The notes beneath the pieces are model-generated. The model searched no databases. It was not told the DNA's origin and was given only the letters and a program-made list of their open reading frames with translations. Source: Kitasatospora mediocidica KCTC 9733 (GTDB lineage Bacteria; Actinomycetota; Actinomycetes; Streptomycetales; Streptomycetaceae). Taken from it: a DNA stretch of 64,000 bases. The position numbers were made by a program, and so were the translations under genes. The DNA is taken from contig NZ_JQLN01000006.1 of NCBI RefSeq assembly GCF_000744225.1, positions 310,001 through 374,000 of the forward strand, read 5' to 3'. Below, piece after piece: positions 32,793-41,733 of the stretch. Positions within the stretch are counted from its first letter, which is position 1. Each line of letters opens with the position of its first letter.

Positions 32793-33205
32793 CAGCGGAA
32801 GGCCGGGCGGTAGGGGGTGGCGGCAGGGCCGCTGGTCCTGGCTCTGCTCGCGCTGTCGGCGGCCAGCAGCTCGGTCATCCCCTGCGCCACCGAGGCGTTG
32901 GTGTCGTGGTAGCCGGCCGCGGTGGTGACCAGGCGGGCGCCCTTGTCGTCAAGGTCGACCGCGAGCGCCTTGAGCCGTTCGGTCCAGGCGCCGGTGCAGC
33001 GGTCGAGGGCCGCGGCGGTGCGCCAGCCGCTCAGGGCGGTACTCGCCGCGTCCGAGGGCCGGTGCAGGGTGGGCAGTTCGTCCGGCAGGGCCTGGCCGAC
33101 GCTCTGCAGGGCCCGGCCGCCGGCCGTCAGCAGCTCGGGTTCGACCGAGAAGTCGACGGGGCGCGGGGGCAGGGGGAACGAGGATGGCACGGTCACCGTC
33201 CGCAC
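32792..33205 (-). CDS. Small helical protein, partner of the DUF1023 hydrolase
   Basis: A roughly 137-residue helical protein (start GTG 33205, with nearby GTG alternatives). The central helices around LSGWRTAAALDRCTGAWTERLKALAVDLDDKG carry a WXG-like turn, suggesting a WXG100-type fold. Its stop overlaps the downstream hydrolase start, so the two are a coupled operon and may form a heterodimer or a secreted pair. No ESX core genes are in this window. Confidence 0.65.
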   Translation of the reverse strand: MRTVTVPSSFPLPPRPVDFSVEPELLTAGGRALQSVGQALPDELPTLHRPSDAASTALSGWRTAAALDRCTGAWTERLKALAVDLDDKGARLVTTAAGYHDTNASVAQGMTELLAADSASRARTSGPAATPYRPAFR

Positions 33206-33307
33206 CGTACGGGCCTCGCACCGGGCCGCCGGCGGTGCAGAACCGATCCCGCGCTCGGCGGCCGGGCGGGTGGATCCCTCGAACGGGTGAAGCGGGGGCG
33301 CCGCGCT

Positions 33308-34702
33308 CTACGCGCTCGCCCGGTGCGCCGGTGACAGGCCGGCGACGACCAGGAGGAGCAGCCCGCAGGCGGCGACCACGACCCAGCCGGGGCGGCTGGC
33401 GTGGGCGAGCGCGCCGTCGGACACTCCGGCGACGATGCCGCCGGCGATGGCGACGCCGAGGGCTGCCCCGAACTGCCGTGCGGTGGAGGTGATTCCGCCC
33501 GCGAATCCGGCTCGCGCGGCGGGCAGGCCGCTGACCGCGGTGTTGGTGATCGGCGCGTTCGCGAAGCCGAAGCCGACGCCGACCAGCAGGGCGGACAGGG
33601 CCGGCACCAGCAGACTGGTGTCGTTGTCCACGAACACCAGGCAGAGGCCGCCGGTGGCCAGGGAGCCGCCCGCCAGCAGCAGCGGCAGCCGCGGACCGAC
33701 CCGGGCGACGAGAAGCCCCGACAGCGGTGCGCAGACCGTGGCGGAGACGGCCATCGGCAGGGTGACGACGCCGGCCGCGACCGCGCTCAGGCCCCTGGCG
33801 TGCTGCAGGTAGAGGGTGTTGAGCAACAGCGTGGCGCTGAGGGCGACGAACAGCAGCACCGCCCCGACCACGGCGGCGGTGAACGAGGGCCGCCGGAACA
33901 GCTGGAGGTCCATCAGCGGTTCGCCGCGCCGCGACTCGGTCCGTACGAAGCCCGCCGTCGCCGCCGCGACGCAGACGTAGCCGGCCGTCGCCGTGGTGGA
34001 CAGCCAGCCGATCCGCGGCCCCTCGATGAGCAGCGCCACCGACCCGCCGACCGCCGCGACGAGCAGCAGCTGCCCGGGGACGTCGAAGCGGCGCGGCCGC
34101 TCGGCGCGGGACTCCGGCGCGAACACCGCTGTCAGCACCAGCGCCACCGCGATGACGGGGACGTTGACCCAGAACACCGAACGCCAGCCGAGGCCCGCGA
34201 TGAGCGCACCGCCCACCGTGGGCCCGGTGGCCATGCTCAGGCCGAAGACCGCCGCCCAGACCCCGATGGCCCGGGCCCGTTCCCTGCGGTCGGTGATCGC
34301 GCTCACCACGATCGCCAGGGCGACCGGACTGAGCATCGAGCCGCCGACGCCCTGGACGGCCCGGGCCGCGATGAGCACGCCGATGGACGGCGCCAGCGCG
34401 CACGCCGCCGACGACGTGCCGAACACGACCAGGCCGAGCCGGAACACCCGCCGCCGTCCGATCCGGTCGGCGAGCGCCCCCGAGGAGATCAGGAAACTCG
34501 CCAGAACGAGGGTGTAGGCGTCAACGGTCCACTCCAGAGCGCGGGTTCCGATGTGCAGGCCGGATCCGATCGAGGGCAGCGCCACGTTGACGATCGTCGT
34601 GTCGAGGCCGACCACGAACAGGCTCAGGGAACAGACGGCAAGGACCGTCCAGCGTCTGTGCGGGGTGACGGGCGCGGGTGGGGGTGGCGGGGTGTCGTGC
34701 AT
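33308..34702 (-). CDS. MFS drug exporter, DHA2 (14-TM) type
   Basis: A 464-residue membrane exporter, with VVGLDTTIVNVALPSI in TM1 and GALADRIGRRR as motif A. The length and helix count fit EmrB/QacA. The ATG at 34702 is preceded by GGAGG; an extended upstream frame is not protein-like. No regulator gene is adjacent, but a 17-bp inverted repeat about 85 bp upstream may bind one encoded elsewhere. Substrate unknown. Confidence 0.85.
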   Translation of the reverse strand: MHDTPPPPPAPVTPHRRWTVLAVCSLSLFVVGLDTTIVNVALPSIGSGLHIGTRALEWTVDAYTLVLASFLISSGALADRIGRRRVFRLGLVVFGTSSAACALAPSIGVLIAARAVQGVGGSMLSPVALAIVVSAITDRRERARAIGVWAAVFGLSMATGPTVGGALIAGLGWRSVFWVNVPVIAVALVLTAVFAPESRAERPRRFDVPGQLLLVAAVGGSVALLIEGPRIGWLSTTATAGYVCVAAATAGFVRTESRRGEPLMDLQLFRRPSFTAAVVGAVLLFVALSATLLLNTLYLQHARGLSAVAAGVVTLPMAVSATVCAPLSGLLVARVGPRLPLLLAGGSLATGGLCLVFVDNDTSLLVPALSALLVGVGFGFANAPITNTAVSGLPAARAGFAGGITSTARQFGAALGVAIAGGIVAGVSDGALAHASRPGWVVVAACGLLLLVVAGLSPAHRASA

Positions 34703-34785
34703 GAGGTGCCTCCGGGCTGGGAGTTCGGGAGGATGGGTGTCCTGGCCCTGAGGATCACGTGTGCACGGACCGCGCCGGTAGAAAA

Positions 34786-34802
34786 TTTGCCAAGACGGCA
34801 AA
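34786..34802. promoter_or_regulatory. 17-bp inverted repeat upstream of the second MFS gene
   Basis: TTTGCC-AAGAC-GGCAAA is perfect over six bases with a 5-bp spacer. It lies in the likely promoter of the MFS exporter, 84 bp before its start. Size and form suit a TetR- or MarR-type operator. Confidence 0.55.
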
Positions 34803-34859
34803 ACCCCACCCCGCGGCCCGGTGAGGTCGCCGAGGTCGAGACGCAGGTGCCGCCTCGCG

Positions 34860-36284
34860 TCAGCAGGCGCCGGGGGCCTGTGCGCAGGCGGCGGCCGGGG
34901 GGTTGCCGGGGGTCTGGGTGTCGCGGGACGGGGCCGTGCCGATCAGCAGCACGGTGACCACCAGGACGGCTGTCACGCCCGCGAGTTCGAGCAGGACGGA
35001 GCGGCGCAGGGACGCGGTGGTCCGGCTCTGCCACTGCGCCCGGGACAGGTGGGCGCGGCTCGCGGCTGCTGCGGCGATCACCAGCAGGAAGACGGACGTC
35101 TTGACCAGCAGCAGCCTGCCGTAGGGCGTTGCGGTCAGTGCGTCGAGGCTGCCGACCTCGCGGAACGCCTGGTAGAGCCCGGTGGCCGCCAGCACCGCCA
35201 CCGAGACCAGGGCGAGGCGGGAGAACCGTGTGGCGGTGGCCGCCAGGTTTGCTCCGGTCCGGCGGGTCAGGAGGACCGCGAGGGCGAGGAGTCCGCCGGC
35301 CCACACGGCCATCGCGGTGACGTGCAGCGTCGTGACCACCAGGGCCAGTGGCACCAGGGGTCCGTCGGCGGCGTGGCTGATCGCGCTCCAGGTGGTGGCG
35401 AGGGCGAGTGTCAGCAGGACGGCCGCGACCGCGCCACCGCGTGCGGCACGGCGCAGGAGCGGTTCACCGACTGCCGCGATCAGGGCCAGCAGGACGACGC
35501 GGGCGACCAACGCGTGCCCCTCGCGGGTGGCGAGGGTCGCGGACAGCAGTGTGCGGTCGAGGGTGTGCGCGAGTGACTCGCCCTGGGTGGCGGGCCCGTG
35601 GACGAAGAGCTGGACCAGCGCGCCCAGGAGCAGCGCCGCCCAGCCAACGGTGGCGGGCCGGCGCAGGGTGGCGTCGGCGCCGGGTTCAGCCGCGTTGTCG
35701 GGGGCGAGGCGCAGGCAGTGCAGGCGGATCGCCGCGGATCCGACCAGCAGGGCCAGCCCGGCCAGGCCCAGCCAGATGGCCAGGTCGAGGACCGCGTCGG
35801 TCACCCGGTCCGGGGCGCCGAACGGGCCGGCCGCGGTGGTCCGGCTGGGCGCGCCCACCGAGAAGGTGAGCGTGCCGGAGGTGGCGTGCCCGTCGTCGGC
35901 CGCGGTGGCTCGCCAGTCGATGACGAAGGTGCCCTGCTGCGGGATGGCGGAGAGGTCGACGGTGATGCCGTCGCCGCCGGAATCCGCTGCCCTGGCAGGC
36001 CCGTTGTCGACCCGGTGGCCGTCGGGCCCGATCACCTTGAGCGAGCTCAGCGCCAGTGTCACCTCCTCGGAGAAGGTGAGCGTCACCCGGTGCGGCTCGG
36101 TGGCGACGACGGTCCCGTTCGACGGGGAGGCGGAGACGAGGTCCGCGTGCGCGGCGGCCGGTCCGGCCAGGGCGAGCAGCGCGAGGAGGACGCCGAGCGT
36201 CAGGGCGCCGACGGTGGCGAGGCGCCGCAGTGGCGTGGTCGGCGTGGTCGGCGTGGTCGGCGTGGTCGGTGAGGTCAGTGGCAT
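34860..36284 (-). CDS. CopC-CopD fusion copper resistance/uptake protein
   Basis: A 474-residue membrane protein of the YcnJ type. A signal segment ends at PAAAHADLVSASP, placing a His at the mature N-terminus as in CopC copper sites; the second copper motif DDGHATSG follows. A CopD domain with about eight helices (LHVTAMAVWAGGLLALAV) occupies residues 170-455. It binds periplasmic-side copper and may pass it inward. The N-terminus before the signal is a TPT repeat encoded by a 9-bp tandem array. The gene overlaps the upstream lipoprotein gene by 10 bp, so they are coupled. Confidence 0.85.
   Translation of the reverse strand: MPLTSPTTPTTPTTPTTPLRRLATVGALTLGVLLALLALAGPAAAHADLVSASPSNGTVVATEPHRVTLTFSEEVTLALSSLKVIGPDGHRVDNGPARAADSGGDGITVDLSAIPQQGTFVIDWRATAADDGHATSGTLTFSVGAPSRTTAAGPFGAPDRVTDAVLDLAIWLGLAGLALLVGSAAIRLHCLRLAPDNAAEPGADATLRRPATVGWAALLLGALVQLFVHGPATQGESLAHTLDRTLLSATLATREGHALVARVVLLALIAAVGEPLLRRAARGGAVAAVLLTLALATTWSAISHAADGPLVPLALVVTTLHVTAMAVWAGGLLALAVLLTRRTGANLAATATRFSRLALVSVAVLAATGLYQAFREVGSLDALTATPYGRLLLVKTSVFLLVIAAAAASRAHLSRAQWQSRTTASLRRSVLLELAGVTAVLVVTVLLIGTAPSRDTQTPGNPPAAACAQAPGAC
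36232..36276. repeat. 9-bp tandem repeat inside the CopC-CopD gene
   Basis: GGCGTGGTC occurs four times in perfect tandem (36232-36267) followed by GGTGAGGTC. In frame it encodes a Thr-Pro-Thr repeat right after the start codon. Nine-base units keep the frame when copy number changes. Confidence 0.9.
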
Positions 36285-36787
36285 GCGCCTGCGGCCCGTC
36301 TCTGCTGGACCAGCTGGTCGACGCCGAGGCGGTAGTCCGCCAACGAGCCGGCGTCCGGAACGAAGCGCCACTTGCCGCCCTGGTAGAGCAGGGTGTTGCT
36401 CCCGGTGGCGCCGGCGCGGTGCCAGTCCACCCGTACCGTGGCCGGGTCGACGGTCGTGGTCGTGTCGATCGCGTAGGGGATGCCCAGGGCCGGCCTGCAC
36501 TGGGTGTTGAGCCGGACGAAGTCGGCCTGGGCCAGGACCTGTTGGGCACTGTCGGCCCACAGGCTCCAGGCCTGGGCCCAGCCGCCGCCGGCCAGCAGCC
36601 CGAACTCCTCGGTGGCGACCGAGTCGGCCTGGAGCGACTGGGGCATGGGCGGTGCGGTGGGTCGGCTCGGCCGGGGCGTGCTCGAGCATCCGGTGGCCGC
36701 CACCGGGATGAGCGCCAGGGCGGCCACCACCCCCACTGCGGCCCGCCGGTTCGGTTCGCGGCGCAACGTCACTCCATGGTTGGTCAT
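36275..36787 (-). CDS. Lipoprotein of unknown function upstream of CopC-CopD
   Basis: A 170-residue lipoprotein with hydrophobic segment VGVVAALALIPVAATGC and lipidation at Cys34. The mature part has an NTF2-like feel (WAQAWSLWADSAQQVLAQADFVRLN ... WRFVPD), which would suit a small extracytoplasmic binding protein. It overlaps the CopC-CopD gene by 10 bp and is probably its operon partner. No copper motif such as CxxC or Met cluster is visible. Confidence 0.7.
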   Translation of the reverse strand: MTNHGVTLRREPNRRAAVGVVAALALIPVAATGCSSTPRPSRPTAPPMPQSLQADSVATEEFGLLAGGGWAQAWSLWADSAQQVLAQADFVRLNTQCRPALGIPYAIDTTTTVDPATVRVDWHRAGATGSNTLLYQGGKWRFVPDAGSLADYRLGVDQLVQQRRAAGACH

Positions 36788-36882
36788 CGCGGCTGTGCCG
36801 GGCCGTGTTCGGCGGGCGGGCGTCGTGTCGACGCCCGCCCGCCGAGCGTGGTCGGCTGTGCTCTTCGGCCTTTCGGCAGTGC

Positions 36883-37596
36883 CTAGTTGGTCAGCCGGTC
36901 AGTGCCGTAGTGCTGCACCAGCGACTGGTTGGCCAACAGGTTGAGGTCGGCGGTGAACTTCAGCGAGTCGCGGATCTGGGCGAGCGTGATCGCGGAGCTG
37001 GGGATGCCGCCGAGCGAGTAGGTGAAGGACTGCCCCGGCGTGACCTGGCGCTGGACCAGCGGCACGTCGTGGAAGTCGAGGCGGGCGATGTAGAAGGACG
37101 TCCCGTCGCCGCGCGGCACCTCCAGGTAGTCCTCCTGGGGGTGGCCGTACTGCTGGGTGGCCGTGTACCCGTGGTTGTCGGAGCCGGACGGCGCGCGGAA
37201 GACCAGCAGCGCGCAGTCCGTGGAGAGCACCTGGGAGGAGGTGTTGGTGAACGTGAACGTCCAGTCGCCGTAGTACTGGTTGCCGCTGAAGCTCACGTAC
37301 TCCGACAGGCCCACGTTGCTGGTGAACTGGGTGGTCAGCGGCTCGCTGAGGACCGGATTGGCACCGCTGATGGGGTAGTTGACCCCGTTGGCGCACCGCT
37401 CCAGCGGGAGGTTGTACTGCGAGGGCTGCCCGGTGGGGACCGCCTGGGTGAAGGTGGCGGGCCCGGAACTCACCGCGGTGGTCGTGTTCGGGTCGGCGAC
37501 GGCCGAACCGCTGCCGGCGAAGGCCGCGACACCGGCGAGCAGGAGGACGGTGGCGAGGCCGGCGCCTAAGCCCCGTCGGGTGGAGTGTGCGTGCAT
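36883..37596 (-). CDS. Secreted protein of unknown function
   Basis: A 237-residue exported protein. The N-terminal signal (GLATVLLLAGVAAFAGSGSAVA) is clear. The mature chain is rich in Thr, Ser, Tyr and beta-strands (WTFTFTNTSSQVLSTDCALLVF) with two cysteines that could pair, suggesting an immunoglobulin-like fold. No family is recognised. A weak AAGGGA site precedes the ATG at 37596. Three DasR-like boxes lie about 170-210 bp upstream, so it may respond to N-acetylglucosamine-linked control. Confidence 0.65.
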   Translation of the reverse strand: MHAHSTRRGLGAGLATVLLLAGVAAFAGSGSAVADPNTTTAVSSGPATFTQAVPTGQPSQYNLPLERCANGVNYPISGANPVLSEPLTTQFTSNVGLSEYVSFSGNQYYGDWTFTFTNTSSQVLSTDCALLVFRAPSGSDNHGYTATQQYGHPQEDYLEVPRGDGTSFYIARLDFHDVPLVQRQVTPGQSFTYSLGGIPSSAITLAQIRDSLKFTADLNLLANQSLVQHYGTDRLTN

Positions 37597-37901
37597 GGTG
37601 GATCGATCCCTTCGATCGCGGACGAGCGAACGACCCACGGCGGGACGTGCCCTGCCGTACGGACAGACCGGCTCAGAGCAGTGGGGGAACGCACTGAGAC
37701 GGCGCTTCTCGGGACACCCCGCTGAGGGCTCGGTTGTACCGTGGCACTCCCGGCTGCACCCGTCAAGGGTCTGGACCATTAAGGTCTAGTCCAGTCGGTC
37801 CAGACCTTTTGGCGATGATTGACTGCTGGCAACTCGGCTCATGGGGAGGGAAGTTGGGTCAGAGGGTCGGCGGGGATCTGCTGCCAGAGGAAGAGTGCCG
37901 G
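37597..37901. other. 305-bp intergenic region with DasR-like boxes
   Basis: This gap between glpD and the secreted protein holds no convincing gene. Its notable content is the repeated GGTCY(R)GNCC cluster at 37767-37807. Confidence 0.6.
37768..37806. promoter_or_regulatory. Three DasR/GntR-like operator boxes
   Basis: GGTCTGGACC (37768), GGTCTAGTCC (37783) and GGTCCAGACC (37797) follow each other about 15 bp apart. Each resembles the TGGTCTAGACCA core bound by DasR, the GlcNAc-responsive GntR regulator of streptomycetes. The outer two also pair as a 10-bp inverted repeat, so a hairpin (terminator of glpD) is the alternative reading. Confidence 0.5.
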
Positions 37902-39455
37902 CTACGACACCTGGTGTTCGGCCACGATCTCCTGCACGGCGGCGCGGGCGCGCTCCGCGTCGGCCGGGACCAGGCCGATCCGGGTGCGGCGGTCCAGGAT
38001 GTCCGAGGCGTCGAGCGCGCCCTCGTGGGTCAGCGCGTACTCCACCTCGGCCCGTGTCACGTCGAGGCCCTCGGCGATCGCCTCCAGCGGGCGGGCGGTG
38101 CGGGCCGCGTCGCGGACGGCGCCGGCGCCGTCGCCGTGCCGGGCGACCAGCGAGGCGGGCAGCCCGGCCGTCGCGGCCGGCCGGCTGTCGGCGTGGCCGG
38201 GGGCGCCGACGAGCGGGAGGTGGCGGGTGCGGCAGGGCGCCGCGGTGAGGCCGCGGGCGCGCAGCGCGGCGTCGACGGCGTCCTCGGCCATCGCCCGGTA
38301 GGTGGTCAGCTTGCCGCCGACCACGGTGATCACGCCCGACGGCGACTCGCGGACGGCGTGCCGGCGGGAGAGGTCGGCGGTCTCGCCGCCCCCGGCGTCG
38401 ATGAGCGGTCGCAGGCCGGCGAAGGCGCCCCGGACGTCCTCGCGGGTCAGCTCGCGGCGCAGCGCGGTGTTGATGGTCGCGAGCAGGAAGTCGATCTCGC
38501 CGTCGGTGGGGACGGGCTCGTCCGGGATCGGGCCGGGGGCGTCCTCGTCGGTGAGGCCGAGCACGACCCGTCCCAGCTGCTGGGGGAGCGCGAAGACGAA
38601 CCGGCTGGTCGAGCCGGGGACGGGGACGGTCAGCGCGGCCCGCGGGTGGCCGAGCGCGGCGGCGTCGAAGACCAGGTGGGTGCCGCGGCTGGGGCGCAGG
38701 CGGATCGAGTCGTCCACCTCGCCGGCCCAGACGCCGGCGGCGTTGACGACGGCGCGCGCCGAGACCTCCAGCGTCCGGCCGGTGAGCGTGTCGGTCAGCT
38801 GCGCGCGGTCGCCGGTGACGCCATCGGCCCGGACCCGGGTCAGGACGGTCGCCCCGCACTGCGCGGCGGTGCGCGCGATCGCCACCACCAGCCGTGCGTC
38901 GTCGACCAGTTGGCCGTCGTGGGCGACCAGCGCGCCGCGCAGCCCGGCGGTGCGGACGGCCGGCGTCAGCGTCGCCGCCTCGGCCGCGCCGACCCGGCGG
39001 GCCCGGGGCAGCACGGCGGCCGGCGTGCGGGCGCTGAGGCGCAGTGCGTCGCCGGCCAGGAATCCGGTGTGCACCAGGGCGGCCTGACCCCGGCTCACCG
39101 AGGGCAGCAGCGGGACGAGTTGCGGCAGCGCGCGGATCAGGTGCGGGGCGGTGCGGGTCATCAGGATGCCGCGCTCCACCGCGCTCTCCCGGGCCACCCC
39201 GACCCGCCCGGAGGCGAGGTAGCGCAGGCCGCCGTGGACGAGTTTGGAGCTCCACCGGCTGGTGCCGAACGCCAGGTCGCGCGCTTCGACCAGCACGGTC
39301 CGCAGGCCGCGCGAGGCCGCGTCCAGGGCCACGCCGGCGCCGGTGACGCCGCCGCCGATGACGAGCAGGTCGATCTGCCCGCCGTCGGCGAGTGCGTCGA
39401 GCTCCTCGGCGCGGCGGCGGGCGTCGAGGACGGTGGTGCCGGCGTGACGGGTCAT
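37902..39455 (-). CDS. glpD: FAD-dependent glycerol-3-phosphate dehydrogenase
   Basis: A 517-residue membrane-associated flavoenzyme oxidising glycerol-3-phosphate to dihydroxyacetone phosphate. The FAD motif is LLVIGGGVTGAGVALDAASRG, the substrate motif GTSRWSSKLVHGGLRYL, and a second FAD contact VVGGKLTTYR. The C-terminal cap domain is present. It starts in a four-base overlap with the stop of a TetR gene, so regulator and enzyme are one operon. Its product DHAP is the entry point for the ether-lipid-type oxidase encoded divergently. Confidence 0.92.
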   Translation of the reverse strand: MTRHAGTTVLDARRRAEELDALADGGQIDLLVIGGGVTGAGVALDAASRGLRTVLVEARDLAFGTSRWSSKLVHGGLRYLASGRVGVARESAVERGILMTRTAPHLIRALPQLVPLLPSVSRGQAALVHTGFLAGDALRLSARTPAAVLPRARRVGAAEAATLTPAVRTAGLRGALVAHDGQLVDDARLVVAIARTAAQCGATVLTRVRADGVTGDRAQLTDTLTGRTLEVSARAVVNAAGVWAGEVDDSIRLRPSRGTHLVFDAAALGHPRAALTVPVPGSTSRFVFALPQQLGRVVLGLTDEDAPGPIPDEPVPTDGEIDFLLATINTALRRELTREDVRGAFAGLRPLIDAGGGETADLSRRHAVRESPSGVITVVGGKLTTYRAMAEDAVDAALRARGLTAAPCRTRHLPLVGAPGHADSRPAATAGLPASLVARHGDGAGAVRDAARTARPLEAIAEGLDVTRAEVEYALTHEGALDASDILDRRTRIGLVPADAERARAAVQEIVAEHQVS

Positions 39456-40072
39456 GGCGTGAGGTATCCGTTCAGTGCGGTGGCCAGTTCGCGGCGCCAG
39501 GCCGCTTCGGGGAGCAGCTGGGCGACCATCCGGTGGGACTGGACGGTGGACTGGGCGATGAGCAGCACCATGGTGGCCAGCTCGGTCGGCTCGCCGGGGC
39601 GGATCGAACCCTGCCGCTGGCCGCGCTCGACGGCCTCGCGCAGCGCGTCGAGGAGTCCGCGCTGGCTGGTGCCGAGCCGCTCCACCACGTATTCGAGCAG
39701 GACGTCCGCGTCCGAGCGCAGCAGCGCGCCCAGGACGGCGTGCTCGCGCACCCGCACCGCGACCTCCACGATCCAGGCGACCACCGACTCCCGGTCGTCG
39801 CCGGCCCGCAGCACGTCGGCCTGGGTGGCGTGGATCTCACGGGTGAGCAGCGCGCCGATCACCGCGCGGACGTCCGGCCAGCGGCGGTAGACCGTGGGGC
39901 GGCTGACCCCGGCGCGGCGGGCGATCTCGGCCAGCTGGGTGCGGCGCAGGCCCAGGGCGACGACCAGTTCGGCCGCCGCGTCGAGGATCGCGTCGTCGAC
40001 GCTGCGGGCGGCGTCGGGGCCGGTGTCGCGGACGGGTTCCGGGCCGGCTGGCTCTGCGTGGCTACTTGACAT
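39452..40072 (-). CDS. TetR-family regulator
   Basis: A 206-residue regulator with an HTH around LAEIARRAGVSRPTVYRRWPD and a helical ligand domain. The ATG at 40072 is the only plausible start; no ribosome site is visible, so the mRNA may be leaderless. It is coupled to glpD and lies only 20 bp from the divergent oxidase gene, so both promoters overlap and it probably regulates both sides. Confidence 0.83.
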   Translation of the reverse strand: MSSSHAEPAGPEPVRDTGPDAARSVDDAILDAAAELVVALGLRRTQLAEIARRAGVSRPTVYRRWPDVRAVIGALLTREIHATQADVLRAGDDRESVVAWIVEVAVRVREHAVLGALLRSDADVLLEYVVERLGTSQRGLLDALREAVERGQRQGSIRPGEPTELATMVLLIAQSTVQSHRMVAQLLPEAAWRRELATALNGYLTP

Positions 40073-40092
40073 GATGTGGAACACTGTAACGC

Positions 40093-41733
40093 ATGCCCTC
40101 AGACATGCACCCCGGATCCGCCCCGGCGGCGGCCAAGCTGCCGCTCCCGCCGATGAGTTGGGACGCCTGGGGTGACCCGGCGCTGGCCAAGCCACTGTCC
40201 GACGACATCAAGGCGCTGCTCGAACAGCTGCTCGGTGTCTCGGGCCCGGACGGCAGCGCGCCGACCGCCGACGAGGTGGTGCTGCGCCCCAGCGCGCTGC
40301 CCGAGCAGGACCTCAGCGCGCTGGCCCGGATCGTCGGCGAGTGGAACGTCAGCGCGGCCGACGCCGACCGGCTGCCCCGCGCGGGCGGCAAGTCCACCCC
40401 GGACCTGTTGCGCCGGCGCAGCCGCGAGCCGCAGAACGCCCCCGACGCCGTCGTCCTGCCCGGCACGGAGGAGGAGATCGCCGCCGTCCTCGCGCACTGC
40501 TCGCGGCGCCGGATCGCGGTCGTCCCGTTCGGCGGCGGTACCAGCGTGGTCGGCGGGGTCGACCCGATCCGCGGCGCGTTCACCGCCGTCCTCTCGCTGG
40601 ACCTGCGCCGCTTCGACGCGCTCCTCGCGCTGGACGAGGTGTCCGGCGAGGCCGTCCTCGGTGCGGGGCTGACCGGCCCGCAGGCCGAGGAACTGCTCGC
40701 GGCGCGCGGCTTCGAGCTCGGCCACTACCCGCAGAGCTTCCGCTACGCGACCGTCGGCGGCTTCGCGGCCACCCGGTCCTCCGGCCAGAACTCGGCCGGC
40801 TACGGCCGCTTCGACGACATGGTGCGCGGCCTGCGGGTGGTCACCCCGGCGGGCGCGCTCGACCTCGGCCGGGCGCCCGCCTCGGCGGCCGGCCCCGATC
40901 TGCGCCAGCTGTTCATCGGCTCCGAGGGCACCCTCGGCGTGATCACGGCGGTGCGCCTGCGGGTCCACCCGCTGCCCGCCGTCAAGGTCCACGAGGCCTG
41001 GAGCTTCCCGGACTTCGCGACCGGCGCCGCCGCGCTGCGCGCCGTCGAGCAGCAGGGCACCGGACCCACCGTGCTGCGGCTCTCCGACGAGATCGAGACC
41101 GGCGTCAACCTGGCGATGACGGAGAAGATCGGCGGGGACCAGGTCGCCGCCGGCTGCCTGGCGGTCACCGTCTTCGAGGGGACGGACGAGCAGACCCGGG
41201 CCCGCCACGAGGCGACCCGCGCGGCGCTGCTGGCGGCCGGCGGGAGCTCGCTGGGCGAGGAGCCGGCCAAGGCCTGGGAGCACGGCCGGTTCAACGCGCC
41301 CTACCTGCGCGACGCGCTGCTGGACTGCGGCGCGCTGTGCGAGACGCTGGAGACCGCCACCGACTGGTCGAACCTGGCGGCGCTGAAGACCGCGGTGACC
41401 GCCGCGCTGCAGGGCGCGCTGCAGGAGAGCGGCAGCACCTCGCTGGTGATGTGCCACATCTCGCACGTCTACCCGACCGGCGCCTCGCTCTACTTCACCG
41501 TCCTCGGCGCCCAGCAGGGCGACCCGATCGAGCAGTGGGCGGCGGCCAAGCAGGCGGCCTGCGACGCGATCATGGCGACCGGCGGGACCATCACCCACCA
41601 CCACGCGGTCGGCGCCGACCACCGGCCCTGGATGGCGCAGGAGATCGGTGACCTCGGCGTGGCGATCCTGCGCGCGGTCAAGAACACGGTCGACCCGGCC
41701 GGGATCCTCAACCCCGGCAAGCTGATCCCGTGA
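40093..41733 (+). CDS. Alkyl-DHAP synthase-like FAD-linked oxidase
   Basis: A 546-residue VAO/PCMH flavoprotein. The FAD site VVPFGGGTSVVGG is at about 145-155, the substrate domain has SGQNSAGYGRFDDM, and GTITHHHAVG near the C-terminus is the His-rich motif of alkylglycerone-phosphate synthases, which exchange the acyl chain of acyl-DHAP for an alkyl ether. FAD-dependent lactate or glycolate oxidases are the alternative, but the HHH motif and glpD neighbour favour the ether-lipid-type group. Starts at 40093, 40105 or 40153 are possible. It overlaps the following kinase gene by four bases. Confidence 0.8.
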   Translation: MPSDMHPGSAPAAAKLPLPPMSWDAWGDPALAKPLSDDIKALLEQLLGVSGPDGSAPTADEVVLRPSALPEQDLSALARIVGEWNVSAADADRLPRAGGKSTPDLLRRRSREPQNAPDAVVLPGTEEEIAAVLAHCSRRRIAVVPFGGGTSVVGGVDPIRGAFTAVLSLDLRRFDALLALDEVSGEAVLGAGLTGPQAEELLAARGFELGHYPQSFRYATVGGFAATRSSGQNSAGYGRFDDMVRGLRVVTPAGALDLGRAPASAAGPDLRQLFIGSEGTLGVITAVRLRVHPLPAVKVHEAWSFPDFATGAAALRAVEQQGTGPTVLRLSDEIETGVNLAMTEKIGGDQVAAGCLAVTVFEGTDEQTRARHEATRAALLAAGGSSLGEEPAKAWEHGRFNAPYLRDALLDCGALCETLETATDWSNLAALKTAVTAALQGALQESGSTSLVMCHISHVYPTGASLYFTVLGAQQGDPIEQWAAAKQAACDAIMATGGTITHHHAVGADHRPWMAQEIGDLGVAILRAVKNTVDPAGILNPGKLIP

